Assembly: GCA_018242485.1 (NCBI GenBank)
Contig: JAFEBV010000036.1
Coordinates: 36,093-100,092 of the forward strand
From: Pseudomonadota bacterium
Lineage (GTDB): Bacteria > Pseudomonadota > Gammaproteobacteria > Xanthomonadales > Xanthomonadaceae
Direction of reading: 5' to 3'
DNA: 64,000 nt
Every line of letters starts with the position of its first letter. Position 1 is the stretch's first letter. Shown here piece after piece: positions 15,858 to 25,030 of this stretch. The notes under the pieces were generated by a model. It did not search any database. It was not told the DNA's origin and worked only from the letters and a program-made list of their open reading frames with translations. The position numbers and the translations under genes were made by a program.

Positions 15858-17209
15858 ACCGGATTCCGCGCCACCGCGACCCCGCCTGGATCGGCGTGCT
15901 CGAGCGCATCTACGCCGCCGCGCTGTGGTTGTATCCGCGTGTCCATCGCGAGCATTTCGGCACTCCGATGCGCCTTGCGTTTCGTGATCGCTGCCGCGAA
16001 GCGCATCGCGAGGGTCGCGGGCCGGGCGGGGTGTTGCTGCGTGAATTGCTGCCGGATCTGGCCGTCAGCGCCAGTCGCGAACGCATCGATGCCATCGCCG
16101 GACTGCCACCCATGAAACGCATGCTGTTGCTCGCCCTGTTGTGCGCGTTTGCCGCGACGATGGTCTTTCACGCCCGGCTCGGCGATGCGGCGGTCGCGCT
16201 CAAGGATCGCTGGGATCAGTATCAGGCCGAACTCGACAACCGCGCGCTGCGGGCGCACGAGGCCGATCTGGCCGCGGCGGCGATCCAGCAGCGCCTGCCG
16301 CATGCCGACGTGCTTGCGGCGCAGTTGTATTTCTCCGCCGCAGATGGCTTCCGTCGCCGCTATCCGGATGCGTCAGGCCTGCACGAGACGCAAGCCGAGA
16401 AGGCCGCAGCCGAGGCCCTGCTCGATCGCGCCGATGCCGCCTTTGCCCGCGCCCTGCGCGCCGACGACCGCTGGGCGCTGTGGCTGGCGGTGACCTACTG
16501 CCCGGCGCGTGAGTCCATCTGCGCACCGGAGGTTTCGTCCGCACGACTGCGCGAAGTCGATGCCGATAACGGCGCGGTGTGGCTGCTCGATCTGGATCAG
16601 GCGAAGCAGGCCGGCGATGTGTCGCGGCAACGCGCCGATCTGACGAGGATGGCGCAGGCAACGCGCTACGATTGGCACTACGGCGACGAAATACGCGGCA
16701 TGCTCGCTGCATTCGATCTGCGACCACTGCCCAGTCGATTGAAGCAAAAATATGCCGACGGCAGCACCGCGACGAGCGCCGACTCGGCCAGCCTCATGGC
16801 GGGGCGGGTCGGTTCAGCCAATGCGACCACCGCGATGACCGGCGCGCAAACGTTGTTCGATCTGTGCAAATCCACCGAGCCGGTGGTGCGGGCCGACTGT
16901 CGTGCTGCAGCTCGGTTGCTGGCCGATCGCGGCGACGGTGCCATCGATCGCATGCTCGGTTTGGGGCTGTGGCGGCGCGTGGCCGACGCCAGCGAGCGCG
17001 AGCAGGTGGCGCAGCGCTACCGCGACGGGCGTTGGCAAATGCAGCAATACGCACGTGTCCTAGTCGAAAACTCCGCCACCGTCCTGCATCGCTGGCGCGC
17101 GGCGTGGGCGGCCGAACCCGGCGAATGGCAGGTGCTGCAACGCCTGCTGCGCGAGCAGGGCATCGCCTTGCAGGCACCGGCGGATTTCAAGGTGCCCGAC
17201 CCGCGTTGA
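15854..17209 (+). CDS. Membrane-anchored protein sharing the duplicated N-terminal module
   Basis: 451 residues, GTG start overlapping the previous stop (GTGA at 15854-15857). Residues 13-53 repeat the module of the preceding gene almost exactly (LERIYAAALWLYPR, GTPMRLAFRDRC). One transmembrane helix follows near 88-107, then a long helical, probably periplasmic domain of tetratricopeptide-like character with no recognised catalytic motif. The domain order suggests a module anchored on the cytosolic side and a large extracytoplasmic region. The last part of the padR operon. I do not recognise the large domain. Confidence 0.78.
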   Translation: MNRIPRHRDPAWIGVLERIYAAALWLYPRVHREHFGTPMRLAFRDRCREAHREGRGPGGVLLRELLPDLAVSASRERIDAIAGLPPMKRMLLLALLCAFAATMVFHARLGDAAVALKDRWDQYQAELDNRALRAHEADLAAAAIQQRLPHADVLAAQLYFSAADGFRRRYPDASGLHETQAEKAAAEALLDRADAAFARALRADDRWALWLAVTYCPARESICAPEVSSARLREVDADNGAVWLLDLDQAKQAGDVSRQRADLTRMAQATRYDWHYGDEIRGMLAAFDLRPLPSRLKQKYADGSTATSADSASLMAGRVGSANATTAMTGAQTLFDLCKSTEPVVRADCRAAARLLADRGDGAIDRMLGLGLWRRVADASEREQVAQRYRDGRWQMQQYARVLVENSATVLHRWRAAWAAEPGEWQVLQRLLREQGIALQAPADFKVPDPR

Positions 17210-17225
17210 ACGGCAGCGTGCGCCA

Positions 17226-17265
17226 ACCCCCTCCCAACCTCCCCCTGCTGCCGCAAGGGGAGGGG
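17226..17265. repeat. Family-A hairpin repeat
   Basis: ACCCCCTCCCAACC followed by a CCTCCCCCTGC...GCAAGGGGAGG hairpin; reverse-complement orientation of the copy at 14858. It begins 17 bases after the preceding stop, so it could also act as a weak terminator. The rest of the gap to 17449 shows no gene. Confidence 0.7.
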
Positions 17266-17449
17266 CCGGGCGCGGCGTTGACCGTCCCCATCGCCGAACA
17301 CCCAAAGCCGCGCGCCATGCGCAGGGCGCGAGCGGCGGTTCGGTGAATCGTCCTTTCCCCCGTGATTACGGCACATGATTGCGGTACGGCTGTCGCCGCC
17401 GCGCCGCGCGGGGTAGAGTGAAAGCCCCACCGCAGCCAAGACGTATCCC

Positions 17450-17926
17450 ATGCGCGAGTTGATCCTGTTGCGCCATGCTCATGCGGAAGCCGCGATGCCC
17501 GGGCAAGACGACCACGACCGCGCGCTGTCGGCACGCGGGCGTGCCGAAGCCGCCGCCGCCGGAGTGTGGTTGCGCGAGCACGGCTACCTGCCCGACCGTG
17601 CGTTGTGCTCGAGCGCACGGCGCGCGCGCGAAACCCTCGACCTCGCCCAGGACGCCATCGGCCACGGTGAAACCGAGCGCGTGGATGCGATCTACGAGGC
17701 CACGCCCGGCGCGTTGATCGCGCTGGCCGACGCCCACCGCGACGTGCCGCGGCTGCTGATGGTCGGCCACAATCCGGGCTTCGAACACCTCGCCGCCCTG
17801 ATGAGCACCGGGCAGTCGGGCGATTTTCGCGGCATGCACACCGCCGGCATCGCAGTGCTGCGCCTGCCCGCCGATGCGGCGATCGAGCCGGGCGTGGCGA
17901 AGCTGGTGGGTTTCTGGATGCCGTGA
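17450..17926 (+). CDS. sixA: SixA-like phosphohistidine phosphatase
   Basis: 158 residues. Histidine-phosphatase superfamily with the phosphoacceptor motif LLRHAHA (His9), the second catalytic histidine in VGHNPG and conserved SSARRARETL. Short SixA members dephosphorylate phosphohistidine on HPt domains (ArcB) or the nitrogen PTS. A link with the HPt-bearing kinase at 7749 is conceivable but the genes are 7 kb apart. The stop overlaps the GTG start of the next gene. Confidence 0.88.
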   Translation: MRELILLRHAHAEAAMPGQDDHDRALSARGRAEAAAAGVWLREHGYLPDRALCSSARRARETLDLAQDAIGHGETERVDAIYEATPGALIALADAHRDVPRLLMVGHNPGFEHLAALMSTGQSGDFRGMHTAGIAVLRLPADAAIEPGVAKLVGFWMP

Positions 17927-19815
17927 GGCCGAGCATGCGGCGTCGATGGAAGGCGCTGCTGCCCGGATTGTTGCTGTGCCTGCTGCTGTCTTCCTGCTCC
18001 AGTCTGCGCCCGCGCGATCTGGATCGCGCGCAGGCGCTGGCCGCATCCGTGCAGCCCACGGCGCTGGATTGCGCTCGTCCCAATGCCTGTGCGCAGGATT
18101 CGCCGCTGCGCGACCTGGCCGATCGCGCGGTGGCGCAATCCACGCCGACGCATCCGGTCAACTACGTCGATATCGTCGAATACGGGCAGGATTCGATGCA
18201 GGCGCGCATCAACCTGATCCGCGCCGCGCGCAGCACCATCGACCTGCAAACCTACATCTTCAGCCACGACGACACCGGCTACCTGTTCTTCAACGAACTG
18301 CTTGACGCCGCCCGCCGCGGCGTGCAGGTGCGGCTGCTGGTGGATCAGTTGTTCGGCCCGTCCGACCCGAACCTGCTGGCGGTACTGGCGACCGCGAACG
18401 CCAATTTCCGCATGCGTCTGTACAACCCCACCTTCGACCGCGCGCGCACCACGCCGCTGGGCTACGTCGGCGCGATCGCCTGCTGCTTCCGCCGCTTCAA
18501 CCAGCGCATGCACATCAAGCAGATGGTGGTGGACGGGCTGGTCGGCATCACCGGCGGGCGCAACATCGACGACCACTATTTCGACTGGAGCACCGACCTG
18601 GCTTATCGCGACCGCGACGCCATCCTCGCCGGGCCGTCGGCTGCGGAGATGCAGTGGAGCTTCGATCAGTACTGGAACAGCCCGCGCAGCGTGCCGATCG
18701 CGCGCCTCAAGGATGTCGCGCAGGTGTTGCTGGATCATCAGGGCGCACCGCCGCACACCCCGCTCGCGCAGGAGCACCGCAGCCCGCGCGTGCTGGCGAT
18801 GGCGCAGGCAGCTTCTGACGAGGCCGACATCGACGCGCGTTTCGTGCGCACCGCGCAAGCGGTGGAGAACGTGCATTTCATCGCCGATGCGCCGACCAAA
18901 CAGGAGCGCACGCTCACCGAAGGCGGGCGCACCACCGGCGACTTGCGCGGGCTGATCGAATCGGCGCAGCACTCGGTGCTGCTGCAAACGCCGTATCTGG
19001 TGCTCACCCGCGGCGCGCGGCGGATGTTCCGCGCGATGCGCAAGCGCCCGCATCCTCCCACCGTGACCATCTCGACCAATTCGCTGGCCTCCACCGACAA
19101 CCTGCCGGTGTTCGCGCTGGCGTGGAAATACTCGCGCCGCAACCTGCACGAGCTGGGCTTCCACATCTACCAGCTCAAGCCCTACGCGCCCGGCGTGCCG
19201 GTCGAAGTGGAAGATGACGAGGATGAAGACGATGCCGCTACGACGAACGCAGTGAAACCACCGCACAAGCCCAGACGCCTGCGGGTTCCCAGCGATGCCA
19301 CGCGCTTTCCGGGGCTGGGTCTGGGATCGAAAGCGCCACGCTTGCGCAGCTCGGGTCTGCGAATCAGCCTGCACGCCAAGTCGATGGTGATCGACGGCCG
19401 CATCGGCATGATCGGCTCGCACAATTTCGATCCGCGTTCGGACAACTACAACACCGAGGGCGTGCTGGTGTTCGACGATCCGGTGCTGGCGCAGGAGCTG
19501 CAAGCGGCGATCGAGCAGGACATGGCGCCGGAAAACTCGTGGCTGATGGCGCGCCGCCCGCGTACCGCACTCACCCCGCTGACCGGGCGCATCGGGCGGC
19601 TGTTCGAGCGCTTGCCGTTGCTGGATTTCTGGCCGTTCCGCTATTCCACCAACTACGAGCTTGTCCCCGGCTGCCAGCCGGTGCCGGTGGGCGACCCGCA
19701 TTTCGCCGCCTGCTGGACGCCGGTGGGCAGCTTCCCCGAGGTGCGCATGAGCTTCAAGGTGTTCGCGGTGCGCGTGCTGACCGCGTTCGGCGCGGGGCTG
19801 GCGCCGATATTGTGA
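17923..19815 (+). CDS. Phospholipase D / cardiolipin synthase-like lipoprotein
   Basis: 630 residues from GTG 17923 (overlapping sixA); ATG 17935 is an equally good start and gives a cleaner lipoprotein signal (MRRRWKALLPGLLLCLLLSSC, lipobox LSSC). Two HKD motifs define the PLD superfamily: HIKQMVVD (His197) with GGRNIDD, and HAKSMVID (His484) with GSHNFDPRS. An acidic insertion (EVEDDEDEDD) and a basic stretch lie between them. Length and architecture match the large phosphatidylserine/phosphatidylglycerol synthase-like proteins near ClsC/YmdC. Likely a membrane-attached phospholipid transferase or phospholipase of the periplasm; exact reaction unproven. Confidence 0.88.
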   Translation: MRPSMRRRWKALLPGLLLCLLLSSCSSLRPRDLDRAQALAASVQPTALDCARPNACAQDSPLRDLADRAVAQSTPTHPVNYVDIVEYGQDSMQARINLIRAARSTIDLQTYIFSHDDTGYLFFNELLDAARRGVQVRLLVDQLFGPSDPNLLAVLATANANFRMRLYNPTFDRARTTPLGYVGAIACCFRRFNQRMHIKQMVVDGLVGITGGRNIDDHYFDWSTDLAYRDRDAILAGPSAAEMQWSFDQYWNSPRSVPIARLKDVAQVLLDHQGAPPHTPLAQEHRSPRVLAMAQAASDEADIDARFVRTAQAVENVHFIADAPTKQERTLTEGGRTTGDLRGLIESAQHSVLLQTPYLVLTRGARRMFRAMRKRPHPPTVTISTNSLASTDNLPVFALAWKYSRRNLHELGFHIYQLKPYAPGVPVEVEDDEDEDDAATTNAVKPPHKPRRLRVPSDATRFPGLGLGSKAPRLRSSGLRISLHAKSMVIDGRIGMIGSHNFDPRSDNYNTEGVLVFDDPVLAQELQAAIEQDMAPENSWLMARRPRTALTPLTGRIGRLFERLPLLDFWPFRYSTNYELVPGCQPVPVGDPHFAACWTPVGSFPEVRMSFKVFAVRVLTAFGAGLAPIL

Positions 19816-20225
19816 AGCCGTGAATGGTGAATCGTGAGTGGTGAATGGTTGAAGCGAAGCCGTGGCGGCCTCGCCACACGGGGTGTCCCTACCTCAACGC
19901 TCTCAATTTGGATCTGAACCGTCTTGCCATCAGCCACGGCGAGATATGTCTGCGGGCGTCCAGGCGTCACATTCCCTCACCCGCCGCGTCTGCGACGCGT
20001 CGGCCTCTCCCGGAGGGAGAGGCGGAATTTCCCTTCCCCCTCCGGGGGAAGGTGCCCGAAGGGCGGATGAGGGATCGAATATCGGCTACAACATTGTTGG
20101 TTGCGAGTATTGCCTGCCACCTTCCTCAGCGATCTCCAATCTTCCCCATTCCCCATTCTCGGCTTTCCGATTGACCACCGCCGCGTCTAGCCCTAGGCTG
20201 CACGTTCCACTCCGGGGGAGTCGCC
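19816..20225. other. 410-bp intergenic region filled by repeats
   Basis: No gene seen. 19820-19847 holds four degenerate heptamers of GTGAATG type. 19974-20073 is a BIME-like palindromic element (starts CCCTCAC, ends GGATGAGGG) with two internal hairpins (CCTCTCCC/GGGAGAGG and CTTCCCCC/GGGGGAAG). 20142-20158 has two TTCCCCA heptamers. GGGGGAG just before 20226 is the ribosome-binding site of the next gene. Confidence 0.75.
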
Positions 20226-20840
20226 ATGCCGATTTCGTTCAATATCGAGCTGTCCGATCAGGAAATCGAGCGCCTGCGTCAGGCGGTCAAGACCAAACCC
20301 CATGCCACCGACAAGGCGGCGATCGAGGCCACCACCGCGGCGGCGATCAAGCTGATCGAGGATGCCACCCGCGGCGAGGTGCCGGGCTTCATCGCCACCC
20401 GCCTGCACAAGCTGGACAAGATGATCGCGATGGTGCGCGACGATGGCTGGGCGCTGGAGCCGGCGGATCTGGATCGCGTGCTTTCGGCGCTGAACTACTT
20501 CGTCGATCCCGACGACATCATCGCCGACAACGTGCCGGTTATTGGTTTTCTCGACGACGCGATCATGATCGAGATCAGCGAGCGCGAGCTGGAGCCGGAG
20601 CTGGTGGCCTACGACGAGTTCTGCGCGTTCCGTCACGACGAAGCCGCGCAGCGCGGGCTGGATCCGTCCAAGGTCGGCCGCGCCGACTGGCTGGCCGAGC
20701 GCCGCACCGAACTGCACGACCGCATGCGCCGCTGGCACTCGCGCGATTACGGCGAGGGCTACGGCGATTCCAGCGGTTACAAGGCCAAGACCACCTACGT
20801 CGGCAACGCCTGGCGGCCGAGCCTGTTCCGCACGACGTGA
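20226..20840 (+). CDS. YkvA-like DUF1232 protein
   Basis: 204 residues. Start ATG 20226 with GGGGGAG upstream. The central segment ALNYFVDPDDIIADNVPVIG followed by FLDDAIMI is the DUF1232/YkvA signature, a short hydrophobic helical hairpin. The N-terminus is helical and charged; the C-terminus ends with an aromatic-rich tail (YGDSSGYKAKTTYVGNAW). YkvA proteins are small membrane-associated proteins of unknown role. It appears monocistronic. Confidence 0.82.
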   Translation: MPISFNIELSDQEIERLRQAVKTKPHATDKAAIEATTAAAIKLIEDATRGEVPGFIATRLHKLDKMIAMVRDDGWALEPADLDRVLSALNYFVDPDDIIADNVPVIGFLDDAIMIEISERELEPELVAYDEFCAFRHDEAAQRGLDPSKVGRADWLAERRTELHDRMRRWHSRDYGEGYGDSSGYKAKTTYVGNAWRPSLFRTT

Positions 20841-20984
20841 TCGTGTGGTCACCGTCCGCCTGTTGCGCAGTTCACGTTGACCGCATGCGCGTATCGGTAA
20901 TGACTGGGCTGATATTCCGGTCAGTTTCGCCGTGCCGATCATGACGACCGCCGTTGCGGAGCAAATCCTCTAGCGCGCGCAGGC

Positions 20985-21785
20985 ATGATCGCGAGGATGC
21001 AACCTGCCACCGCCAACCCGCGCGTCGATGCCCTGCGCCCGCTGCGTTACCTCGTGCGGGTGCCGTTGCTGCTGTTGCACGTGTTGGTGGCGCTGCCGAT
21101 CGCGGTGGTGCTGATCGGCCTGCCCGATGGCGGCTGGCGGCTGCGCAGCGGCGAGAGTCTGCGCCAGCGCGTGATCCGCGCGTGGCAGGGCGGACTGCTG
21201 CGCATCTTCGGGCTGCGCTCGCGGCGCATCGGCGCCCCGCTGCCGGGGGCGGCGTTGTTCGTCGCCAACCATGTGAGCTGGATCGACATCACCCTGCTGC
21301 ACAGCCAGCACGCGGTGGGCTTCGTGGCCAAGGCGGAGATTGCGCGCTGGCCGCTGGTGGGCTGGATGGCCAACCGCGCCGGCACCATCTACCACCGCCG
21401 CGGCAACGAGCACTCGCTGCGCGACGTGATGGATCAATGCGTGGAGCGCCTGCGCGCCGGGCAACCGGTGGGCGTGTTCCCGGAGGGCGGCACCGGCGAC
21501 GGGCAGACGGTGCGGGTGTTCCACGCGCGCATCCTGCAAACCGCGGTGGATGCCGACGTGCCGGTGCAGCCGGTGGCGCTGGGCTATGGCGAGCATGCGA
21601 GCGCGCAGACGCAGGTCGCGTTTGCGCGTGGCGAATCGTTCGGTCGCAATTTCATCCGCCTGCTCGGCGCACGCGGGCGGGTCGTGCAAGTGCACTTCCT
21701 CGAACCCATCGCGCCGGTCTCCGGTGGCCGTCGCGGCATGGCCGAGAACGCGCGCGCGCAGATCGCGCAAGCGCTGGCACGATGA
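20985..21785 (+). CDS. PlsC-like 1-acyl-glycerol-3-phosphate acyltransferase
   Basis: 266 residues. Acyltransferase motif HX4D in ANHVSWIDI, second block RAGTIYHRRG and third block FPEGGTGDG, as in PlsC/lysophospholipid acyltransferases. A hydrophobic N-terminal segment (about 24-46, LLLLHVLVALPIAVVLI) anchors it in the inner membrane. The start at 20985 (AGG just upstream) is preferred to ATG 20997. Overlaps the following hydrolase by ATGA. Likely role: acylation of a lysophospholipid or related lipid. Confidence 0.9.
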   Translation: MIARMQPATANPRVDALRPLRYLVRVPLLLLHVLVALPIAVVLIGLPDGGWRLRSGESLRQRVIRAWQGGLLRIFGLRSRRIGAPLPGAALFVANHVSWIDITLLHSQHAVGFVAKAEIARWPLVGWMANRAGTIYHRRGNEHSLRDVMDQCVERLRAGQPVGVFPEGGTGDGQTVRVFHARILQTAVDADVPVQPVALGYGEHASAQTQVAFARGESFGRNFIRLLGARGRVVQVHFLEPIAPVSGGRRGMAENARAQIAQALAR

Positions 21786-22789
21786 GCTTGCCGGGGCGGT
21801 TCGCGCCGCCGGTCTGGTTGCGCAATCGCCACCTGCAATCGGTGCTGTCGTCCAGCGGCTGGCGTCGGCGTGCTGGTGTGCGTACCTTGCAACGCTTGCA
21901 AGTGCGCACCACCGAATACCTGCTCGACGCCGGCGATGGTGTGCGTCTGCAAGGCTTCCACAGCACCCTGCAGCGCACCCCGCGCGGGCTGGTGCTGTTG
22001 CTGCACGGTTGGGAAGGCAGCAGCGAATCGGGCTACCTGCTGCATACCGCGGCGACGCTGCTGGAGGCCGGTTTCGACGTGTTCCGGCTGAACTTCCGCG
22101 ACCACGGCGATACCCACCATCTCAACGTCGATCCTTTCCATTCCTGTCGCTTGCAGGAAGTGCTTGGTGCCGTGCGTGCGCTGGTCGAAGCGATTCCGAC
22201 CCAGCCTCTGCTCGCCGCCGGTTATTCGCTGGGCGGCAATTTCGCCTTGCGTCTGGCACTGCGCGCGCCGCAGGCCGGCATCGCCCTGCGCCACGCGGCG
22301 GCGGTGTGCCCGGTGCTCGATCCGGCGCAGGTGCTGGTCGCGCTGGAAACCGGGCTGCCCCTGTACCACTGGTACTTCATGCGCAAATGGCGCGGATCGT
22401 TGCGCCGCAAGCGCGCACTGTTTCCGCAGCGCCATGATTTCGACGACGCGGTGCTGCGCCTGCCCATGCGCGCGTTGACCGCATGGATGGTCGGGCGCTA
22501 CACCGATTTCCCCGCGCTGGCCGATTACCTCGATGGCTACACCATCGGCGGTGAGCGACTGGCGGGCTTGCAGGTGCCGGTGAGCATCCTCGCCGCGGCG
22601 GACGATCCGGTGATCCCGGCGGATGGATTTTCTGGGTTGCATCTGCCGGCGAGCGCGCATCTGGAGATCGCCGAACACGGCGGCCATTGCGGATTTCTCG
22701 ACAGCATCCGCGCGCAAGGCTATGCCCAACGATGGATCCGCGACCGCCTGCTGGCGGCGGTGGAAATCGGGCAGGGCGCTTCGGGCTGA
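21782..22789 (+). CDS. YheT-like alpha/beta hydrolase
   Basis: 335 residues. The N-terminal FAPPVWLRNRHLQSVL is typical of the YheT/ABHD1-3 family, followed by LLLHGWEGSSES (oxyanion region), the nucleophile elbow GYSLGGN, a late Asp (AAADDPVIP) and catalytic His in EHGGHCGFL. Four-base overlap with the acyltransferase gene suggests coupled expression and a lipid-related substrate. Esterase activity is predicted; substrate unknown. Confidence 0.9.
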   Translation: MSLPGRFAPPVWLRNRHLQSVLSSSGWRRRAGVRTLQRLQVRTTEYLLDAGDGVRLQGFHSTLQRTPRGLVLLLHGWEGSSESGYLLHTAATLLEAGFDVFRLNFRDHGDTHHLNVDPFHSCRLQEVLGAVRALVEAIPTQPLLAAGYSLGGNFALRLALRAPQAGIALRHAAAVCPVLDPAQVLVALETGLPLYHWYFMRKWRGSLRRKRALFPQRHDFDDAVLRLPMRALTAWMVGRYTDFPALADYLDGYTIGGERLAGLQVPVSILAAADDPVIPADGFSGLHLPASAHLEIAEHGGHCGFLDSIRAQGYAQRWIRDRLLAAVEIGQGASG

Positions 22790-22875
22790 AGCCGTCGCGG
22801 CAGGCGATCGGGCGCGGCGGGCGGTTCGGCGAGGCAGGGTACAATGCACACTTTCCTGAAGGACGACACCTAAGC

Positions 22876-24981
22876 ATGCTCGAAGACGTGCTCGATGCCC
22901 TGCGCCGCAATTCGCCCGAAGCCGTCGCGCTGGCGCGCGAGGAAGTGGCTGCCACTCCTGGCAACGCCGCCGCCCATCACCTGCTCGGGATGGCTTTGCA
23001 CGAGGCCGGCGACCTGCCCGCTGCCGCCGCCAGCCTCGATCACGCCATCGAACTGGCGCCGGACGAAGCGCTGTACCACTTCAGCCGCGCCCGCGTGGGC
23101 TGGTCGGCGGGCGATCACGCAGCCGTCGAGCGCGCCACCGCGCATGCGCTGGCACTCGACCCCAACCAGCTTGGCGCGTACCTGTTGCGGATTCAGGTGG
23201 CGCTCGCCACCGGCGATCACGCGGAAGCCGAACGGCAATACAACCTCGCCGAAAAAGTCGATTCGGAAAATCCGCACCTGCTGGCCATCGCCGGGCAGAT
23301 CGAAATGGGCAAGGGTGAACCTCAGCGCGCCATCGACCGCCTGCTGCGCGCGCGCAACGCGCGTCCGCACGATCCGCAGATCCTCACCCTGCTCGGCATG
23401 GCTTACCTGCGGCAGGATCATCCGGCGTTCGCCGAACAGGTGCTGCGCAATGCGCGCGACCTGGCCCCGGCCTCGCTCGACGCGCGCCGCCTGCTGGTGC
23501 AGGCGCTGTTGGCGCAAGGCCGTCACGAGGATGCCGGCATCGAGCTGGCGCATTGGCGCACGGCGTTCCCGCATGACCCGGGCGTGGTGCTGGTCGCCGC
23601 GGAACTGAAGCTGCGCAGCGGTGATGCGCGCGGCGCGCTGGCCGACGCCCGCGCGCTGCTGGCGCTGCAACCGCAGGCATTGCAGGGTTTGCAGATGGCC
23701 GAACAGGCGCTGGCGGCGATCGGCGACGTGGCGCTGGCGCGCACGGTGTGGGACGAATGCCTCGCCCGCGAACCGCGGTTGGATCCGGTGTGGTTCAACC
23801 GGCTGCAATCGGTCGAAGATCACGATGATCGTGCACAGGTTCTGCGCCGCTGGCGGCAAGCGCTGCCCGAGAGCGCGGCAGCTTGGCTCAATCAGGCACG
23901 GGCGGACGAGTCCGACGGCCGCGATGCCGATGCCGAGGCGGGCTACGACGCCGTGCTCGAACGCATCCCGACGCATGCCGATGCCTTGTTCGGCAAGGCG
24001 ATGTACGAATTCCACCGCGATCCGGCGCTGGCGCATGCGCGCCTGACCGCTTTGGTCGCGATGGCGCCGTCTTCGGCGGTGCATCCGGTATTGTCGATTC
24101 GCGGCTACGTGCTCGACAGCATGGATCAGCACGAGGCCGCGCTCGGCGACTGGCTGCCCGCGCATTTCGGGCTGGGCAACCCGCCGCATGACCTGCCGTT
24201 GCCAGAACAAGCCCTGCGGGCGTTACCCTTGCCTGCGCCGGTAAGCGGCGGTCCGGATCCCGTGGTGCTGCTCTGGGGCCCACCCGGCAGCGGTTCGGAG
24301 CGCATCGCCGCCGCGCTGCTTTACGCACCCAGCCGACCGTTGATGCAAGCCGGCGCGCAGTTGCTGCCGCGAATCGTCGCCTTGCCGGAAGCCTTCCTTG
24401 CACAGGCGCTCGACCCGGCGCATCTGCACGACATCGCCGCACAGATCGCCGCCGAATACATCGAGACGGTCGAACCCTACGTGCAAGCCGGCAATGCGGG
24501 CGTGTTCGATTGGTACGGTTTCTGGGACGCGCGTCCGGTGCCGGCGTTGCGCACGGCGCTGCCGCGCCTGCGCCTGATCGCACCCCTGCGCGACCCGCGC
24601 GACCTGCTGCTGAACTGGCTGGCCTTCGGCGCGCCGGCCGGCCCTGCTTTCGTCGATCCGATGACCTGCGCGCACTGGCTGGCCTTGCAACTCGAACACC
24701 TGTTGTTCAGCCGCGACGTGCTGGGCCTGCCGGTGCTGTTGCTGGACATGGATCGCTTCGATGCCGATCCGGTGGCGGGCATGCAGCAGATCACCGACTT
24801 CGCCGATTTGCCCAACGCACCCGATCCACAACCGGCCATCACCCGCCGCACCGGCCCGGGACGGATACCCACGGCGTTGCCTGCTGGACGCTGGCAGGCT
24901 TACAACACGTGGTTGGGCCCGGCTTTCGACGTGCTCGCGCCGGTTGCCGATCGTCTGGGTTACGGATCGGCATCGTCGTAG
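22876..24981 (+). CDS. TPR protein with C-terminal sulfotransferase-like domain
   Basis: 701 residues from ATG 22876 (MLEDVLDALRRN). About residues 1-430 are tetratricopeptide repeats (e.g. AAAHHLLGMALHEAGDLPAA, DPQILTLLGMAYLRQDHPAF). The C-terminal ~240 residues carry a 5'-phosphosulfate-type P-loop, LWGPPGSGSER (466-476), and a later LRDPRDLLLNW resembling the 3'-phosphate-binding motif of PAPS sulfotransferases. No signal peptide. The acceptor could be a protein, peptide or glycan; unknown. Some residues in the P-loop differ from the classical KxGTxW pattern, so activity is uncertain. Confidence 0.82.
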   Translation: MLEDVLDALRRNSPEAVALAREEVAATPGNAAAHHLLGMALHEAGDLPAAAASLDHAIELAPDEALYHFSRARVGWSAGDHAAVERATAHALALDPNQLGAYLLRIQVALATGDHAEAERQYNLAEKVDSENPHLLAIAGQIEMGKGEPQRAIDRLLRARNARPHDPQILTLLGMAYLRQDHPAFAEQVLRNARDLAPASLDARRLLVQALLAQGRHEDAGIELAHWRTAFPHDPGVVLVAAELKLRSGDARGALADARALLALQPQALQGLQMAEQALAAIGDVALARTVWDECLAREPRLDPVWFNRLQSVEDHDDRAQVLRRWRQALPESAAAWLNQARADESDGRDADAEAGYDAVLERIPTHADALFGKAMYEFHRDPALAHARLTALVAMAPSSAVHPVLSIRGYVLDSMDQHEAALGDWLPAHFGLGNPPHDLPLPEQALRALPLPAPVSGGPDPVVLLWGPPGSGSERIAAALLYAPSRPLMQAGAQLLPRIVALPEAFLAQALDPAHLHDIAAQIAAEYIETVEPYVQAGNAGVFDWYGFWDARPVPALRTALPRLRLIAPLRDPRDLLLNWLAFGAPAGPAFVDPMTCAHWLALQLEHLLFSRDVLGLPVLLLDMDRFDADPVAGMQQITDFADLPNAPDPQPAITRRTGPGRIPTALPAGRWQAYNTWLGPAFDVLAPVADRLGYGSASS

Positions 24982-25030
24982 CGATGAGGCGGCAGCGCAC
25001 CGGTAGTGCGCGTCTTGCATGGAGGTTTGC

